The notes below the pieces were generated by a model that saw nothing but the letters and a program-made list of their open reading frames with translations, had not been told where the DNA came from and did not search any database. DNA of 64,000 nucleotides from Lachnospiraceae bacterium (GTDB lineage Bacteria; Bacillota; Clostridia; Lachnospirales; Lachnospiraceae). Every line of letters begins with the position of its first letter. Positions within the stretch are counted from its first letter, which is position 1. Shown in pieces: positions 26,569-34,968 of the stretch. The stretch covers positions 1 through 64,000 of the forward strand of contig SVFF01000009.1 in assembly GCA_015057005.1 (NCBI GenBank), given 5' to 3'. The translations under genes were made by a program, and so were the position numbers.

Positions 26569-28710
26569 ATGAATACACAAAAGCTGGCTTCCTGTATAGC
26601 GGAATATCGAAAAAAATCAGGCATGACACAACGTGAATTTGCAGACCATTTAGGGGTTACTGCCAAGGCTGTATCCAAGTGGGAGACGGGAGTGAATGTC
26701 CCGGACGTTTCTTTGTTGGCAATGATCATTCGTACTCTGGGGATTCCTGTGGAAATATTATTAGAAGATGAGCCTGATTCGGAGCAGGAATTTTTCAGCA
26801 GTTTGTTGTTAAACCCTACTTATCCGAAGGAGAATCTTATGAATACCAATCAAGCCTTTGAAACAATTCAGATCAATCTGGATGGAAGCGGTCCGTTGTC
26901 TCCCTATGTCTTCGGACATAACCTGGAGCATACCAGAGCAAGTATCCACACAGGATTAAGTGCCCAGATGCTGCGCAACCGGAAATTTGCAGGAAAACCT
27001 GCAAAAAATGACGGATGCCCAGCTTTTTGGTTTCCTGTTGGCGGAAAAGATGTATTTTTAGACTTGTATATGGCCCACCAGGAAAAGAGCTATACCAAAC
27101 ATGCTGTCGGTAATAAAATGCGCCGCTGGAGCGAGATCCAGTGCCTGGGAGTACAAAATTTATTTGGTGAAAAGCTTTGCGGTATCGGACAATCAGGAAT
27201 TGTTTTAACCAAGAATACAACTTATGAGCTCAGAACGGTTACCCGGTGTGACCGGGAGGCGGAAATTTGTGTCAGATTGCAGGATGCCGCCGGCAATGAA
27301 ATATATGCAGAGGAAAAGCTTTCCCTGGTGCCCGGCGACTGGCAGGTTTGTGAGTTTACATTAACTTCCGGGCAGGATGTGGCAGATGCCTGCGTTACAT
27401 TCGCTTTTAAAGAGAAGACAAGAGTACTGTTTGGCGCCCTGTCAATGATGCATGCGGATCATTTTCACGGTATGCGCACGGACGTTATTGCGCATCTGAA
27501 AGAGATGGGTGTAAGTGTTCTGCGCTGGCCCGGTGGTAATTTTGCCGGGGAGTATCGTTGGCAGGATGGTCTTCTTCCCGTTGACATGCGTGCGCCTTTG
27601 CAGGCTTATATGGAGATGGAGACACAGACCTACAGCAACGGTTATGATTTCCACGAAATCGGTACCGACGAGTTTATTGCGCTGTGTAAGGAAATTGGTG
27701 CAGAACCTTATATTACCATCAATGCTGTGTGGAATACCTCCGAAGAAAACGCTGCCTGGGTAGAATACTGCAACGGCTCTGAAGAAACCGAATATGGCAA
27801 GATCCGCGCGGAGCGTGGTCATAAAGAACCTTACAACGTAAAATTCTGGGCGCTCGGAAACGAGATGGGCTTTGGGCATATGGAAGGCCCTAAGACGCCG
27901 GAACAGTATGTGGCTCTGGTAAGACCTCATGCAAAGGCCATGCTTGCAGTGTCCCCTGATATCCAGCTGTTTGTATCAGGTCCTTATCCCAATGCCAACT
28001 GGGTAGAGCATGCGGCAATTCCCTTGTCCGATCAGGCAAGCTTCGTTTCGCTTCATCATTATGAGGAGGTATACAGAGATTATACTACCCCGGAAGCCAT
28101 CGAAGAAACCTGCCGTCAGCTCCTCGGCAAGCCCAAAGGGGTGCAGGAGATGATAAGGGAAATGAGAGGATTAATGGGTGACAATGCCCATATCGCTTAC
28201 GATGAGTGGAACTGCTGGTATGCATGGCACCGTGCCTCTAATGTGCTGGATGGTATTTTTGCTGCCAAGATGCTGCATATGTTTATGTATGAATCCCAGA
28301 CCTCCGATGTGCCTATCTGCTGCTATTTCCAGCCCGTTGGAGAAGGTGCGATAGAGGTTGATCCTACAGAGAGCAGACTGACTGCCATTGGCCAGGTATT
28401 TGCCCTGTTAAAAGATCACATGGGCGGCAATCTTTGTCAGATGGTTTCTATGGGGGAATTTAATAGTGCAGCAACCATCAAAGACGAAATCCTGACGGTT
28501 ACGCTGATCAATACGGATTTGTATGATGCTAAGCCGGCAGTGATCAATATAGAGGGCAAAGTTTGCAGTGCAGAGATTTTGGAATCGGAAAGCGTACTTC
28601 CCTATACTTATTTTACAAAGAGAGATCTGGCAACAACTTCTGAAAATGGTCTGTTAAAGGCAGTATTGCCGCCGCACAGTGTTGCGAAGATTTGTGTGGC
28701 TGTGGTATAA
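26569..28710 (+). CDS. XRE-type helix-turn-helix domain fused to a GH51 alpha-L-arabinofuranosidase
   Basis: 713 residues from the ATG at 26569 (GAGGG 8 bases ahead; the 26524 start has no site). Residues ~4-62 are an XRE/Cro helix-turn-helix (MTQREFADHLGVTAKAVSKW). After a ~30-residue acidic linker a complete GH51 enzyme follows: LRWPGGNFAGEYRW, ALGNEMG with the acid/base Glu, and YDEWNCW with the nucleophile Glu. It should release terminal alpha-L-arabinofuranose in the cytoplasm. The frame has no stop between the domains. An internal AAGGAG-ATG at 26839 could also give the enzyme alone (623 residues). A DNA-binding glycosidase would be a direct sugar-sensing regulator; this is inference. 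Confidence 0.85.
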   Translation: MNTQKLASCIAEYRKKSGMTQREFADHLGVTAKAVSKWETGVNVPDVSLLAMIIRTLGIPVEILLEDEPDSEQEFFSSLLLNPTYPKENLMNTNQAFETIQINLDGSGPLSPYVFGHNLEHTRASIHTGLSAQMLRNRKFAGKPAKNDGCPAFWFPVGGKDVFLDLYMAHQEKSYTKHAVGNKMRRWSEIQCLGVQNLFGEKLCGIGQSGIVLTKNTTYELRTVTRCDREAEICVRLQDAAGNEIYAEEKLSLVPGDWQVCEFTLTSGQDVADACVTFAFKEKTRVLFGALSMMHADHFHGMRTDVIAHLKEMGVSVLRWPGGNFAGEYRWQDGLLPVDMRAPLQAYMEMETQTYSNGYDFHEIGTDEFIALCKEIGAEPYITINAVWNTSEENAAWVEYCNGSEETEYGKIRAERGHKEPYNVKFWALGNEMGFGHMEGPKTPEQYVALVRPHAKAMLAVSPDIQLFVSGPYPNANWVEHAAIPLSDQASFVSLHHYEEVYRDYTTPEAIEETCRQLLGKPKGVQEMIREMRGLMGDNAHIAYDEWNCWYAWHRASNVLDGIFAAKMLHMFMYESQTSDVPICCYFQPVGEGAIEVDPTESRLTAIGQVFALLKDHMGGNLCQMVSMGEFNSAATIKDEILTVTLINTDLYDAKPAVINIEGKVCSAEILESESVLPYTYFTKRDLATTSENGLLKAVLPPHSVAKICVAVV
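26827..26841 (+). promoter_or_regulatory. Internal ribosome binding site and start for GH51 alone
   Basis: AAGGAG lies 6 bases before ATG 26839, exactly where the GH51 homology begins (MNTNQAFETIQINLDG). This site is stronger than that of the full-length start. Confidence 0.65.
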
Positions 28711-28718
28711 TCTAAACA

Positions 28719-28767
28719 GCATCAAAGAAAATCAAGCGACGCAAAGCGGCATTTGATTTTCTGATGC
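28719..28767. repeat. Imperfect palindrome directly after the GH51 gene
   Basis: GCATCA..TGATGC encloses GAAAATCAA/TTGATTTTC with an 17-base loop; no T-run. It may act as a processing or weak termination signal. Confidence 0.7.
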
Positions 28768-28801
28768 GTTTAACGAGCAAACCGTCTGCGAAGCAGGCAG
28801 T

Positions 28802-28877
28802 GAGTGCGAAGCACGAGTTTGCGAGTCTACGGAGAAGGAAGCAAACGCAAGAGTGCGAAGCACGAGTTTGCGAGTCT
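28802..28877 (+). repeat. Two exact 27-bp direct repeats upstream of the C_GCAxxG_C_C gene
   Basis: The unit at 28802-28828 recurs identically at 28851-28877, separated by 22 bases. It contains GTGCGAAGCAC, itself palindromic, and GTTTGCGAGTC. Similar GCGAAGCAGGC words lie just before. Position in the leader of the next gene suggests regulatory or structural RNA repeats. Confidence 0.85.
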
Positions 28878-28910
28878 GTTAATCAATTCATACAAAAGAG
28901 GGAGAATAAC

Positions 28911-29315
28911 ATGACCAAAAAAGAATTAGCAATCAGTCTGCATGATAGAGGATTTAACTGTGCACAGTCCGTTGCCTGCGCTTTTGCAGAGGAGATCGGT
29001 GTGGCAGAAGAGGTTCTGTTTGCGGCAAATGAAGGCTTTGGCCTTGGTATGGGTGCCATGGCGGGTACCTGCGGTGCTGTTTCCGGCGCCATCATGCTGG
29101 CCGGTTTTAAGAACAGCTGCGCAGATCCTGCACAGCCCAGAACAAAGGCGTCCACCTACAAGCTGGCAGCAGAGATCACCAAGCAGTTCGCGGAGCAGAA
29201 CGGTTCCCTGGTTTGCCGCGAGATTAAGGGTGTTGACACCGGTAAGGTGCTGAGAAGCTGCCCTGACTGCATTATGGATGCAGTAGAGATCGCAGAGAAA
29301 GTGCTGGGACTGTAA
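28911..29315 (+). CDS. C_GCAxxG_C_C family redox-type protein
   Basis: 134 residues from the ATG after GAGGGAGAATAAC. It has the conserved layout Cys (FNCAQSVACAF), GTCGAVSGAIML and distal Cys residues (LVCREI, SCPDCI) typical of this family, thought to bind metal or act in redox chemistry; the precise activity is unknown. Stand-alone, with a shared bidirectional terminator downstream. Confidence 0.85.
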   Translation: MTKKELAISLHDRGFNCAQSVACAFAEEIGVAEEVLFAANEGFGLGMGAMAGTCGAVSGAIMLAGFKNSCADPAQPRTKASTYKLAAEITKQFAEQNGSLVCREIKGVDTGKVLRSCPDCIMDAVEIAEKVLGL

Positions 29316-29360
29316 GAGTTATTGCAAATGAGCGAAGGCTGCTGAAAAAAGTCATAAAGA

Positions 29361-29404
29361 AATGCTACGGTGATACCCTAAAAGGTAACATCGTAGCATT
29401 TTTG
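29361..29404. terminator. Bidirectional terminator between convergent genes
   Basis: AATGCTACGGTG..CATCGTAGCATT stem followed by TTTTTG on the plus strand, with A-rich sequence on the other side; serves the plus-strand redox gene and possibly the minus-strand sdpI-like gene. Confidence 0.8.
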
Positions 29405-29409
29405 TTGTT

Positions 29410-30042
29410 TTATACACCTTTGCGGTAGAGCATATAAGAGTAGACAAACGGCACCAATACCATCAAAAGAGCGGTGGGAAGGATGATCCAGGTAAGGCTG
29501 AAGAAACCTGTAAACAGGATGATAAGGCCGCATACCACCCAGAGCCTTCCGGCCAGACGGTGGGTTCTGTTCCAGTTTTCTTCACTGTCCAGAGTCCAGG
29601 GAACCTTGATGCCGATGGTGTAGTTTTGCTTGCATTTGGGCAGGTAATTGCCGATGATGGTAAACAGAAGACCCAGGATCACGGGCAATACCATTTCTAT
29701 CCTGACTTCTTTGCCCAGAGCAGCTGCGTAAGTGAGTGCATGCATTACAACGGACAAAACAGGGATGAACCAAAAGATCATGTGCAGGATCTTTTCGGGA
29801 TGAGCAGCTTTTTTGGGATCAGCTGAGGTGGCAATTACACAAAGCCATTGAGCACCCAAAAGAATCAGGGGCAGGCAAAATACAGCAAAGGGTTTGCTGC
29901 TCCAGCCGTCGATCTCACCTGCAGCGTTCCAATGGGTAGGCATTTGCTCGGGAAGCTGATTCCAGAGAAAAAGGCCTGCCAATATGGGAAGCAGAGTGAT
30001 GAGGGAGGTAATAATCAATATTTTCAGATTTTTCTTAATCAT
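29410..30042 (-). CDS. SdpI-family/DUF1648 membrane protein
   Basis: 210 residues with about six membrane helices. LPEQMPTHWNAAGEIDGWSSK is the DUF1648 signature, followed by an SdpI-type half (YTIGIKVPWTLDSEENWNRTHRLAGRLW). Relatives give immunity to the SdpC toxin in Bacillus and sequester the SdpR repressor. The ATG overlaps the stop of the ArsR-type gene by four bases, showing translational coupling. No sdpC-like toxin gene is seen here. Confidence 0.87.
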   Translation of the reverse strand: MIKKNLKILIITSLITLLPILAGLFLWNQLPEQMPTHWNAAGEIDGWSSKPFAVFCLPLILLGAQWLCVIATSADPKKAAHPEKILHMIFWFIPVLSVVMHALTYAAALGKEVRIEMVLPVILGLLFTIIGNYLPKCKQNYTIGIKVPWTLDSEENWNRTHRLAGRLWVVCGLIILFTGFFSLTWIILPTALLMVLVPFVYSYMLYRKGV

Positions 30043-30308
30043 TTTTCTTCTCCTTTCAGGCCCTTGAGCCACAGCAAAACTTCCTCTAAAACGGAAGCGT
30101 TCAGTTCATAAAAAATAAATTTGCCCTCTTTGGTATCACGGATCAAATCTGCTTCCTTCAGCACGGAAAGGTGTTTGGAAACAGCAGCGCCGCTGACTGG
30201 GAACTTTTCTGAGATCTCACCGGCAGAAAGCCGGCCGGATTTCAGTTGTTCCAAGATTTCCCGGCGGATAGGATCGGACAGGGCTTTTAATGTGTTTTGT
30301 ATTCCCAT
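30039..30308 (-). CDS. ArsR/SdpR-type winged-helix repressor
   Basis: 89 residues from MGIQNTLKAL, with AAGGAGG 8 bases upstream. The HTH (SAGEISEKFPVSGAAVSKHLSVLKEADLI) and wing (GKFIFYELN) are typical of ArsR-family SdpR proteins; there are no metal-binding Cys, so it is not an arsenic sensor. It should repress its own operon through the two palindromes in its promoter. Confidence 0.9.
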   Translation of the reverse strand: MGIQNTLKALSDPIRREILEQLKSGRLSAGEISEKFPVSGAAVSKHLSVLKEADLIRDTKEGKFIFYELNASVLEEVLLWLKGLKGEEK

Positions 30309-30324
30309 AATAGGACCCTCCTTC

Positions 30325-30400
30325 ATTTAACCTTTTGGTTAAATATAGAATAACATAACAAAAAGTACCTGTCAATGCATATTTAACCATTTGGTTAAAT
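30325..30400 (-). promoter_or_regulatory. Promoter flanked by twin 20-bp operators of the sdpR/sdpI-like operon
   Basis: Two near-identical palindromes ATTTAACC-4-GGTTAAAT lie at 30325-30344 and 30381-30400. Between them, on the minus strand, are TTGACA (30370-30375) and TATTCT (30347-30352) with a 17-base spacer. The repressor could thus clamp the promoter from both sides. Confidence 0.85.
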
Positions 30401-30431
30401 GTATGCTGGCAGGTACTGATTGTGCTAAATA

Positions 30432-31682
30432 TTATTCGTTTCCAGTTTTTGAAAAATATCTCTTCATAAACAGCAGCAGGAAAGTGCCCAGGATGGGGAA
30501 GAATGCTGCGGTGAACATGCCGGTTTTCATACCCAACTGTTCTGTGGTTAGGGCGAGTGCGGGGGCCATTTCAGCGGCCCAGCTGCTGGCAGCCACTTTG
30601 TCTACGATAATGCCCAGCATCTGAGGTGCCAGGGAGGCACCGAAATCACCGCCTGCAGCCATCAGTGCGTAAGCAGCCACGCCCACATGGGGAATCTTTT
30701 CTTCCATCAGGATTAAAGTACCGGGCCACAGCATGGAGGTGAAGCATCCGGTGAAGATACAGGCCAGGAATCCGAGAAGCGTATTCCGGGAAAGGCCGAT
30801 CACCAGGTAGCAGCTGGCTGCGCCGATCATGCCTACCAGCAGTACATTGGAAATATTGCCGCCTTTCTTGCCGTACCAGGTTCTGACTGCACCCAGAAGG
30901 ATGGCAAATAGTGCCATGCCGAAAATGTCGCCCATGGCCTTGGGAATCTGCAAAGCGTTTTCCATGTAACCGGAGATCCAGTTGGACATGGTGTTCTCCG
31001 CGCAGCTGCCCAGGAAGATGCAGGCGATGCAAAGGGCCAGGCCGATATTTTTCTTCGCAGAAACGGAAGAACCCACCGCGTGGGAAAGATTCATCTCGGG
31101 CATGGGGGAGGTGGCAAAAAGGTAAGAAGCCACCAGAGGGAACAGCGCCAGCAGGACCACCAGGAACATCCAGTTCTCACGGCCGAAAATGCTTAAGAAT
31201 ACGGTACTGATCACTACCATGACCAGTACGCCCCAAGCATATAAGGAATGCAGCATGCTCATATCCTTTTCGGGATGTTTGGAAGGGATAGCTGCCACAA
31301 GAGGACTTAGCAGCACTTCACTTAAACCTGCGGATACAGAAAATATAATGGTACCCACTACCAATCCCAGATAAGCAATATTAGGGAAAAAGGACGGGAT
31401 CAGCGCGTAGATCAAAAGGCCTATAGAGGTCAAAAGAGGCATGATCTTTACAGTAGTATGTATGTTAAAATATTTCGCAAAGAAGCTGAAGATCAGGTCA
31501 ATGGTCAGCTGGGTACAGAAATTGATCAATACCAGGGTACCCAGTAATGTATAGGAAATACCGTACATTTCCCGAAAAGTCACAAACAGAATGGGGGGCA
31601 CACTGAATACGGACGCCATGGAAAGGTAGGCGTAAAAACAGGACAAGCGGGTCCTATTGAAATTAGGGGATTTTGCAGTCAT
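30432..31682 (-). CDS. MFS transporter
   Basis: 416 residues from the ATG at 31682 (GGAG 7 bases ahead; the upstream ATG at 31709 has none). About 12 membrane helices. Features such as GTLVLINFCTQLTIDLIFSF and a conserved acidic/Gly pattern resemble the FucP/sugar-transport-like branch of MFS, but the substrate cannot be assigned. Single-gene unit. Confidence 0.8.
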   Translation of the reverse strand: MTAKSPNFNRTRLSCFYAYLSMASVFSVPPILFVTFREMYGISYTLLGTLVLINFCTQLTIDLIFSFFAKYFNIHTTVKIMPLLTSIGLLIYALIPSFFPNIAYLGLVVGTIIFSVSAGLSEVLLSPLVAAIPSKHPEKDMSMLHSLYAWGVLVMVVISTVFLSIFGRENWMFLVVLLALFPLVASYLFATSPMPEMNLSHAVGSSVSAKKNIGLALCIACIFLGSCAENTMSNWISGYMENALQIPKAMGDIFGMALFAILLGAVRTWYGKKGGNISNVLLVGMIGAASCYLVIGLSRNTLLGFLACIFTGCFTSMLWPGTLILMEEKIPHVGVAAYALMAAGGDFGASLAPQMLGIIVDKVAASSWAAEMAPALALTTEQLGMKTGMFTAAFFPILGTFLLLFMKRYFSKTGNE

Positions 31683-31953
31683 TTTTTTCTCCAATCTTGT
31701 TTTAAGCATAAATGTTACTATACAAAGTTACCATACAAAAAATGGAAAGTAAATCCCTAAGTGTTGTGTGCAGTGTGTTTGCGAATTTGCGAGCAATAGA
31801 TAATTTTAAGGAGCTACTATTTTTGGCGACTTGATTATGTTATAATTAGTCAGACAAACATGAATTGATCGCACAAATTTATTGTAAAAAATTATTGTAC
31901 TACAAAAGTAGACTGTTCATTGACAAAAGTGGACTTCTGTGTCTAAAAGTATT

Positions 31954-31989
31954 GCCAGCTCAGAATCATTCTTCCGAGCTGGCTTTTTT
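31954..31989 (+). terminator. Orphan terminator-like hairpin
   Basis: GCCAGCTC/GAGCTGGC with inner GAA..TTC pairing and TTTTTTCTT after it. No gene ends just upstream, so it may end a short leader RNA or an attenuated transcript toward blaI. Confidence 0.7.
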
Positions 31990-32101
31990 CTTCTTGACGA
32001 ACTTTGGTTCCTCGCTCAGTACCCTCTTTGAAAATGTGTCTCTGTTTTCTAAATCCCCATTTATATATTTTTGCAATAGTGTAAATGGAAGTGTAATAGA
32101 C

Positions 32102-32130
32102 TAGACAAGTGACTATAAATATAGTAAAAT
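32102..32130 (+). promoter_or_regulatory. Promoter with BlaI-type operator in the spacer
   Basis: TAGACA, 17-base spacer, TAAAAT. The palindrome ACTATAAATATAGT (32112-32125) fills the spacer, a typical arrangement for BlaI/MecI repression. Confidence 0.65.
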
Positions 32131-32182
32131 AGAATTGTCAGAAAATACAACAATATGATGAATATAACAGAAAAGAGGATTT

Positions 32183-32578
32183 ATGGAACGATTTTATGAA
32201 GATGAAAAGAATTTAACTGCTAGTGAGACTACAATTATGAAAGCTATTTGGGATGAAGAGTCTGACATTTCCATTCCTGATTTAATTGAAAAATTACGTG
32301 TGGTATATGGGAAAGACTATGCCAGAACTACAGTAGGGACTTTTTTGCTGAAATTATCGGAGAAAGGTTTTGTCAAGACATATCGTAAAGGGAAAATATC
32401 TTTTGCGCATGCGGTCAAAAATGAGGAGGAGTACAAGACAAAGTTGTTGTGCGAGGAGACTGATTTCTGGTTTAAGGGAAGTGTGTCAGCACTGATTTCT
32501 GCGCTGTGCAGTGAAAAAAAATTAACCAAAGAAGAAATTTGCGAGATAAGGAGTATGCTTGATGACACCGGGGTTTAG
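32183..32578 (+). CDS. BlaI/MecI-family transcriptional repressor
   Basis: 131 residues. The winged helix (LTASETTIMKAIWDEESDISIPDLIEKL, then ARTTVGTFLLKLSEKGFV) and the helical dimerisation tail are typical of BlaI. In known systems an M56 sensor peptidase triggers its cleavage and derepression; the next gene encodes an M56 peptidase and overlaps by 17 bp. The regulated target is probably this operon and perhaps the ABC exporter downstream, not a beta-lactamase, as none is present. Confidence 0.9.
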   Translation: MERFYEDEKNLTASETTIMKAIWDEESDISIPDLIEKLRVVYGKDYARTTVGTFLLKLSEKGFVKTYRKGKISFAHAVKNEEEYKTKLLCEETDFWFKGSVSALISALCSEKKLTKEEICEIRSMLDDTGV

Positions 32579-33962
32579 TACGGTACAAATGACACCTAAT
32601 GTATTATTGATTAATTTAGCTATGTTATTTTTTACTACTACACTTGTTGGTGGTATCATGACAGTATTATGGCAAGGAATTGGTAAATTGTTGGAAAGAG
32701 TCGGATTTATCAATATTACCTTTGAATTGCTGAAAATGGCTGCATTCTTTTACTGCTTTCCAATGGTCTATGTGTTTTTGAAAATATTTGAGAAAGAACT
32801 GGGTAGAGGATATTTGTTTGGTCCAACAGAAATAATCCTTTCCATTTCGAAAGTTTTTTTACTGACATATTGTTTGGGAATACTGATCATGCTGGCTTAT
32901 ATACTGCATGCTACCATAAAACTTAAGAAAAAATATGCGGATTTGTTTCCCTGTGATAAGAAGACACAAGAAATATTTGATGATGTATTAAAGGCACTTA
33001 ATGAAAGAAAGAATAACAGGTTTTCCAAATTGCAGCTACGGCAGTCTTATCGAGCATCGGTACCTTGTATCACAGGGATTCTGCACCCGACTATTATATT
33101 GCCGGTTGTAAAGTATTCTGAAGAAGAATTAACGTATATTCTGATGCATGAAGCGATGCACTATAAGCAGAACGATGTTTTGTTAAAAAGAGTAGCAATT
33201 TTGGTATGTGCTTTTCATTTTTATAATCCCTTAGCATGGATGCTTCTAGTAAACATTCAAAAGTGTAGTGAATATGCCTGCGATGATAAAGTCTGTCGGC
33301 ATAAGAGGAATATACAGGAGTATTTCGAAGTGTTGATGAGTGTTGCAGCGGGAGAAAGGATGCATTCCCGATTCGCTTCCCATTTGGTAGAAGACCGGCA
33401 CGAACTGGTTAAAAGGGCAAATAAAGTAAAAAAACTATATGGGAAGAAGTGCTCAAAAGTAAGTGCTGCCATCATCCTGTGTGGTGCATTTATCTTGAGT
33501 TCTATGACCGTGTGCGTAACAACACTGGTGAGTGCAGAGCAGTATATACTATTAAAACGTAAGACGGTAGTGGAGATTGAAGTAGAACATATAGATTATG
33601 AGGAATATGCGGAAATTGGGGATGCGGAAGATATACAGGTTGTCGAAGGGGAAGTAGAACGTTTTCACGGTTGTCAGTACAGCATAAATTGGAAAATGGA
33701 CGGGAAGACACAAAAAATAACTCCTATTATGAAGTGTAATCAGAATGATTTGATGCCATTATCTATAGATGTAGTGCCAAATGATGTAAATATCAAGATG
33801 GGTATCAAAGATTTTTCCGGTAAAAAGTGTTACGTAACTGGTAACGGTAACGTGGAGAAGGTCTTTGTAGTAGATGATGCTAATGATTATTGTTTCTTTG
33901 TAGAGAATAACAGTGACGCGATAATAACAGTAACCGGTGGCTATTTGTCACCAGATGAATGA
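32562..33962 (+). CDS. BlaR1-type M56 membrane metallopeptidase
   Basis: 466 residues from the ATG at 32562 (AAGGAG 8 bases ahead, inside blaI). Several N-terminal membrane helices are followed by the zinc motif HEAMH (residues 196-200) and SEYACDD with the third ligand. A last helix (~residues 300-325) leads to an extracellular domain of ~140 residues that is not a penicillin-binding sensor. It probably senses another cell-envelope signal and inactivates BlaI. Confidence 0.87.
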   Translation: MTPGFSTVQMTPNVLLINLAMLFFTTTLVGGIMTVLWQGIGKLLERVGFINITFELLKMAAFFYCFPMVYVFLKIFEKELGRGYLFGPTEIILSISKVFLLTYCLGILIMLAYILHATIKLKKKYADLFPCDKKTQEIFDDVLKALNERKNNRFSKLQLRQSYRASVPCITGILHPTIILPVVKYSEEELTYILMHEAMHYKQNDVLLKRVAILVCAFHFYNPLAWMLLVNIQKCSEYACDDKVCRHKRNIQEYFEVLMSVAAGERMHSRFASHLVEDRHELVKRANKVKKLYGKKCSKVSAAIILCGAFILSSMTVCVTTLVSAEQYILLKRKTVVEIEVEHIDYEEYAEIGDAEDIQVVEGEVERFHGCQYSINWKMDGKTQKITPIMKCNQNDLMPLSIDVVPNDVNIKMGIKDFSGKKCYVTGNGNVEKVFVVDDANDYCFFVENNSDAIITVTGGYLSPDE

Positions 33963-34144
33963 AACATGTTACAGAATTGGATATTTATGAGGTGTATCTT
34001 AAGTATTCATTTCCTAAATTTGGAGCTTGTCTATAAGCAGTAGGAGGTGCTACTAACAAAGAAGACGTTATATTACTTGAAGTATCAGATAGTCAAAAGA
34101 AGTATGTCATTTTAAACTGTAAATACGACATTTTGCCCCGTTAA
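33959..34144 (+). pseudogene. Small ORF with an in-frame stop, after the M56 gene
   Basis: ATG 33959 overlaps the M56 stop (ATGA). Translation gives a 25-residue start (MKHVTELDIYEVYLKYSFPK...) ended by TAA at 34034-34036, but the same frame continues for 35 protein-like residues (NKEDVILLEVSDSQKKYVILN) to a second stop. It looks like a ~60-residue protein broken by one nonsense mutation. Downstream, CCGTTAAA-ATGACG-TTTAACGG (34137-34158) is an inverted repeat. Confidence 0.45.
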
Positions 34145-34237
34145 AATGACGTTTAACGGAATATTTTTTTTCAATTTCTTTTGGATAGGTATAATATAAT
34201 TGTAAAAGATGAAATTGCATTGAGAGGAGTGATGTGT

Positions 34238-34771
34238 ATGAAGAAGAATTATAAATGGATACTTATTTTATTAGCCGCTGTTTTTGTGGTTGGTGGATTT
34301 GTTTTGGTGTTGAAAGGCGAAAAAGATCGCGAACTTATATTAGCGGATTTTAAGTATGGTGAGGAATATCAGTTTGGTGCGCTTGATTGGAACACACCAT
34401 TAGAAAAAGTTGAGGATTTTTTGGACTGTTCATTAGAAATAGAACCTGCTATGACACCTGCCCCTGCAGGATATGCTTTTTATCGTTTTGTTGATACAAC
34501 ATATGTTTTAGACGGAAATATTACCAATGCATTTGTTGAATTCTATGAAGATGGTTTATCAATGATAGAGTTTTACGTTAAACCTGAGAATACGAACACT
34601 TTTCTGGAAGAAATTGTCGTGGTGTGCCGGGAAAATTTCGGACAGGAAACTCGTTTTATGGAAAACAATGGTTTTGTTGGCTATCAGTGGAAAACAGATA
34701 AGTCAATGCTTCAGATTGACTGCTCTGATTCAACAATTCACATTTCTGTCGGAACACTTGAGATATACTGA
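34238..34771 (+). CDS. Hypothetical membrane-anchored protein, 177 residues
   Basis: The ATG at 34238 has AGAGGAG 8 bases ahead. Residues ~6-26 (WILILLAAVFVVGGFVLVL) form a signal anchor, leaving a ~150-residue outside domain that is acidic and mixed alpha/beta, with no recognised family. Located between the BlaI/M56 pair and the ABC exporter, so perhaps part of an envelope-stress module. Confidence 0.6.
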   Translation: MKKNYKWILILLAAVFVVGGFVLVLKGEKDRELILADFKYGEEYQFGALDWNTPLEKVEDFLDCSLEIEPAMTPAPAGYAFYRFVDTTYVLDGNITNAFVEFYEDGLSMIEFYVKPENTNTFLEEIVVVCRENFGQETRFMENNGFVGYQWKTDKSMLQIDCSDSTIHISVGTLEIY

Positions 34772-34805
34772 ATCTAAGAATCCTTTATTTGACGAAGAAA
34801 CACAG

Positions 34806-34934
34806 ATGATTTCAGAACATGTTGCGAAAGTGAAAGAAATATTTAAGGGACATGAGTATCTTTTTTTGAAAAGTTGTTATGGAATATTAGACGAATTGTT
34901 TATAAAGCTTGAAGTTGCATTAATGAACATTTAA
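34806..34934 (+). pseudogene. Short gene fragment, 42 codons
   Basis: Protein-like residues (EHVAKVKEIFKGHEYLFLKSCYGILDELFIKLEVAL) continue upstream of the ATG in the same frame to about 34773, without a ribosome binding site. It looks like the tail of a lost gene. Low confidence that it is expressed. Confidence 0.3.
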
Positions 34935-34968
34935 GGATTTGCGCAACTCACATCGGGGAGGGAAATAA

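Larger units (their letters stand above)
31683..32182. other. 500-bp AT-rich gap before the BlaI gene
   Basis: No gene is supported; the 79-codon plus-strand frame at 31865-32104 lacks a ribosome binding site. It contains a CTACAAAAGTAG palindrome (31900-31911), resembling BlaI/MecI operator halves, next to TTGACA at 31920, a terminator hairpin (31954-31989) and, near the end, the BlaI-gene promoter. The sequence TGATCGCACAAA at 31866 recurs as the reverse complement of a word found at 39.4 and 41.6 kb. Confidence 0.5.

Noticed and set aside
28802-28877. Possible CRISPR array from two identical 27-bp repeats
   Set aside because: Only two units with a 22-bp spacer and no cas genes; better explained as leader repeats.
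31865-32104. 79-codon ORF before blaI
   Set aside because: No ribosome binding site, and it runs through a terminator hairpin.
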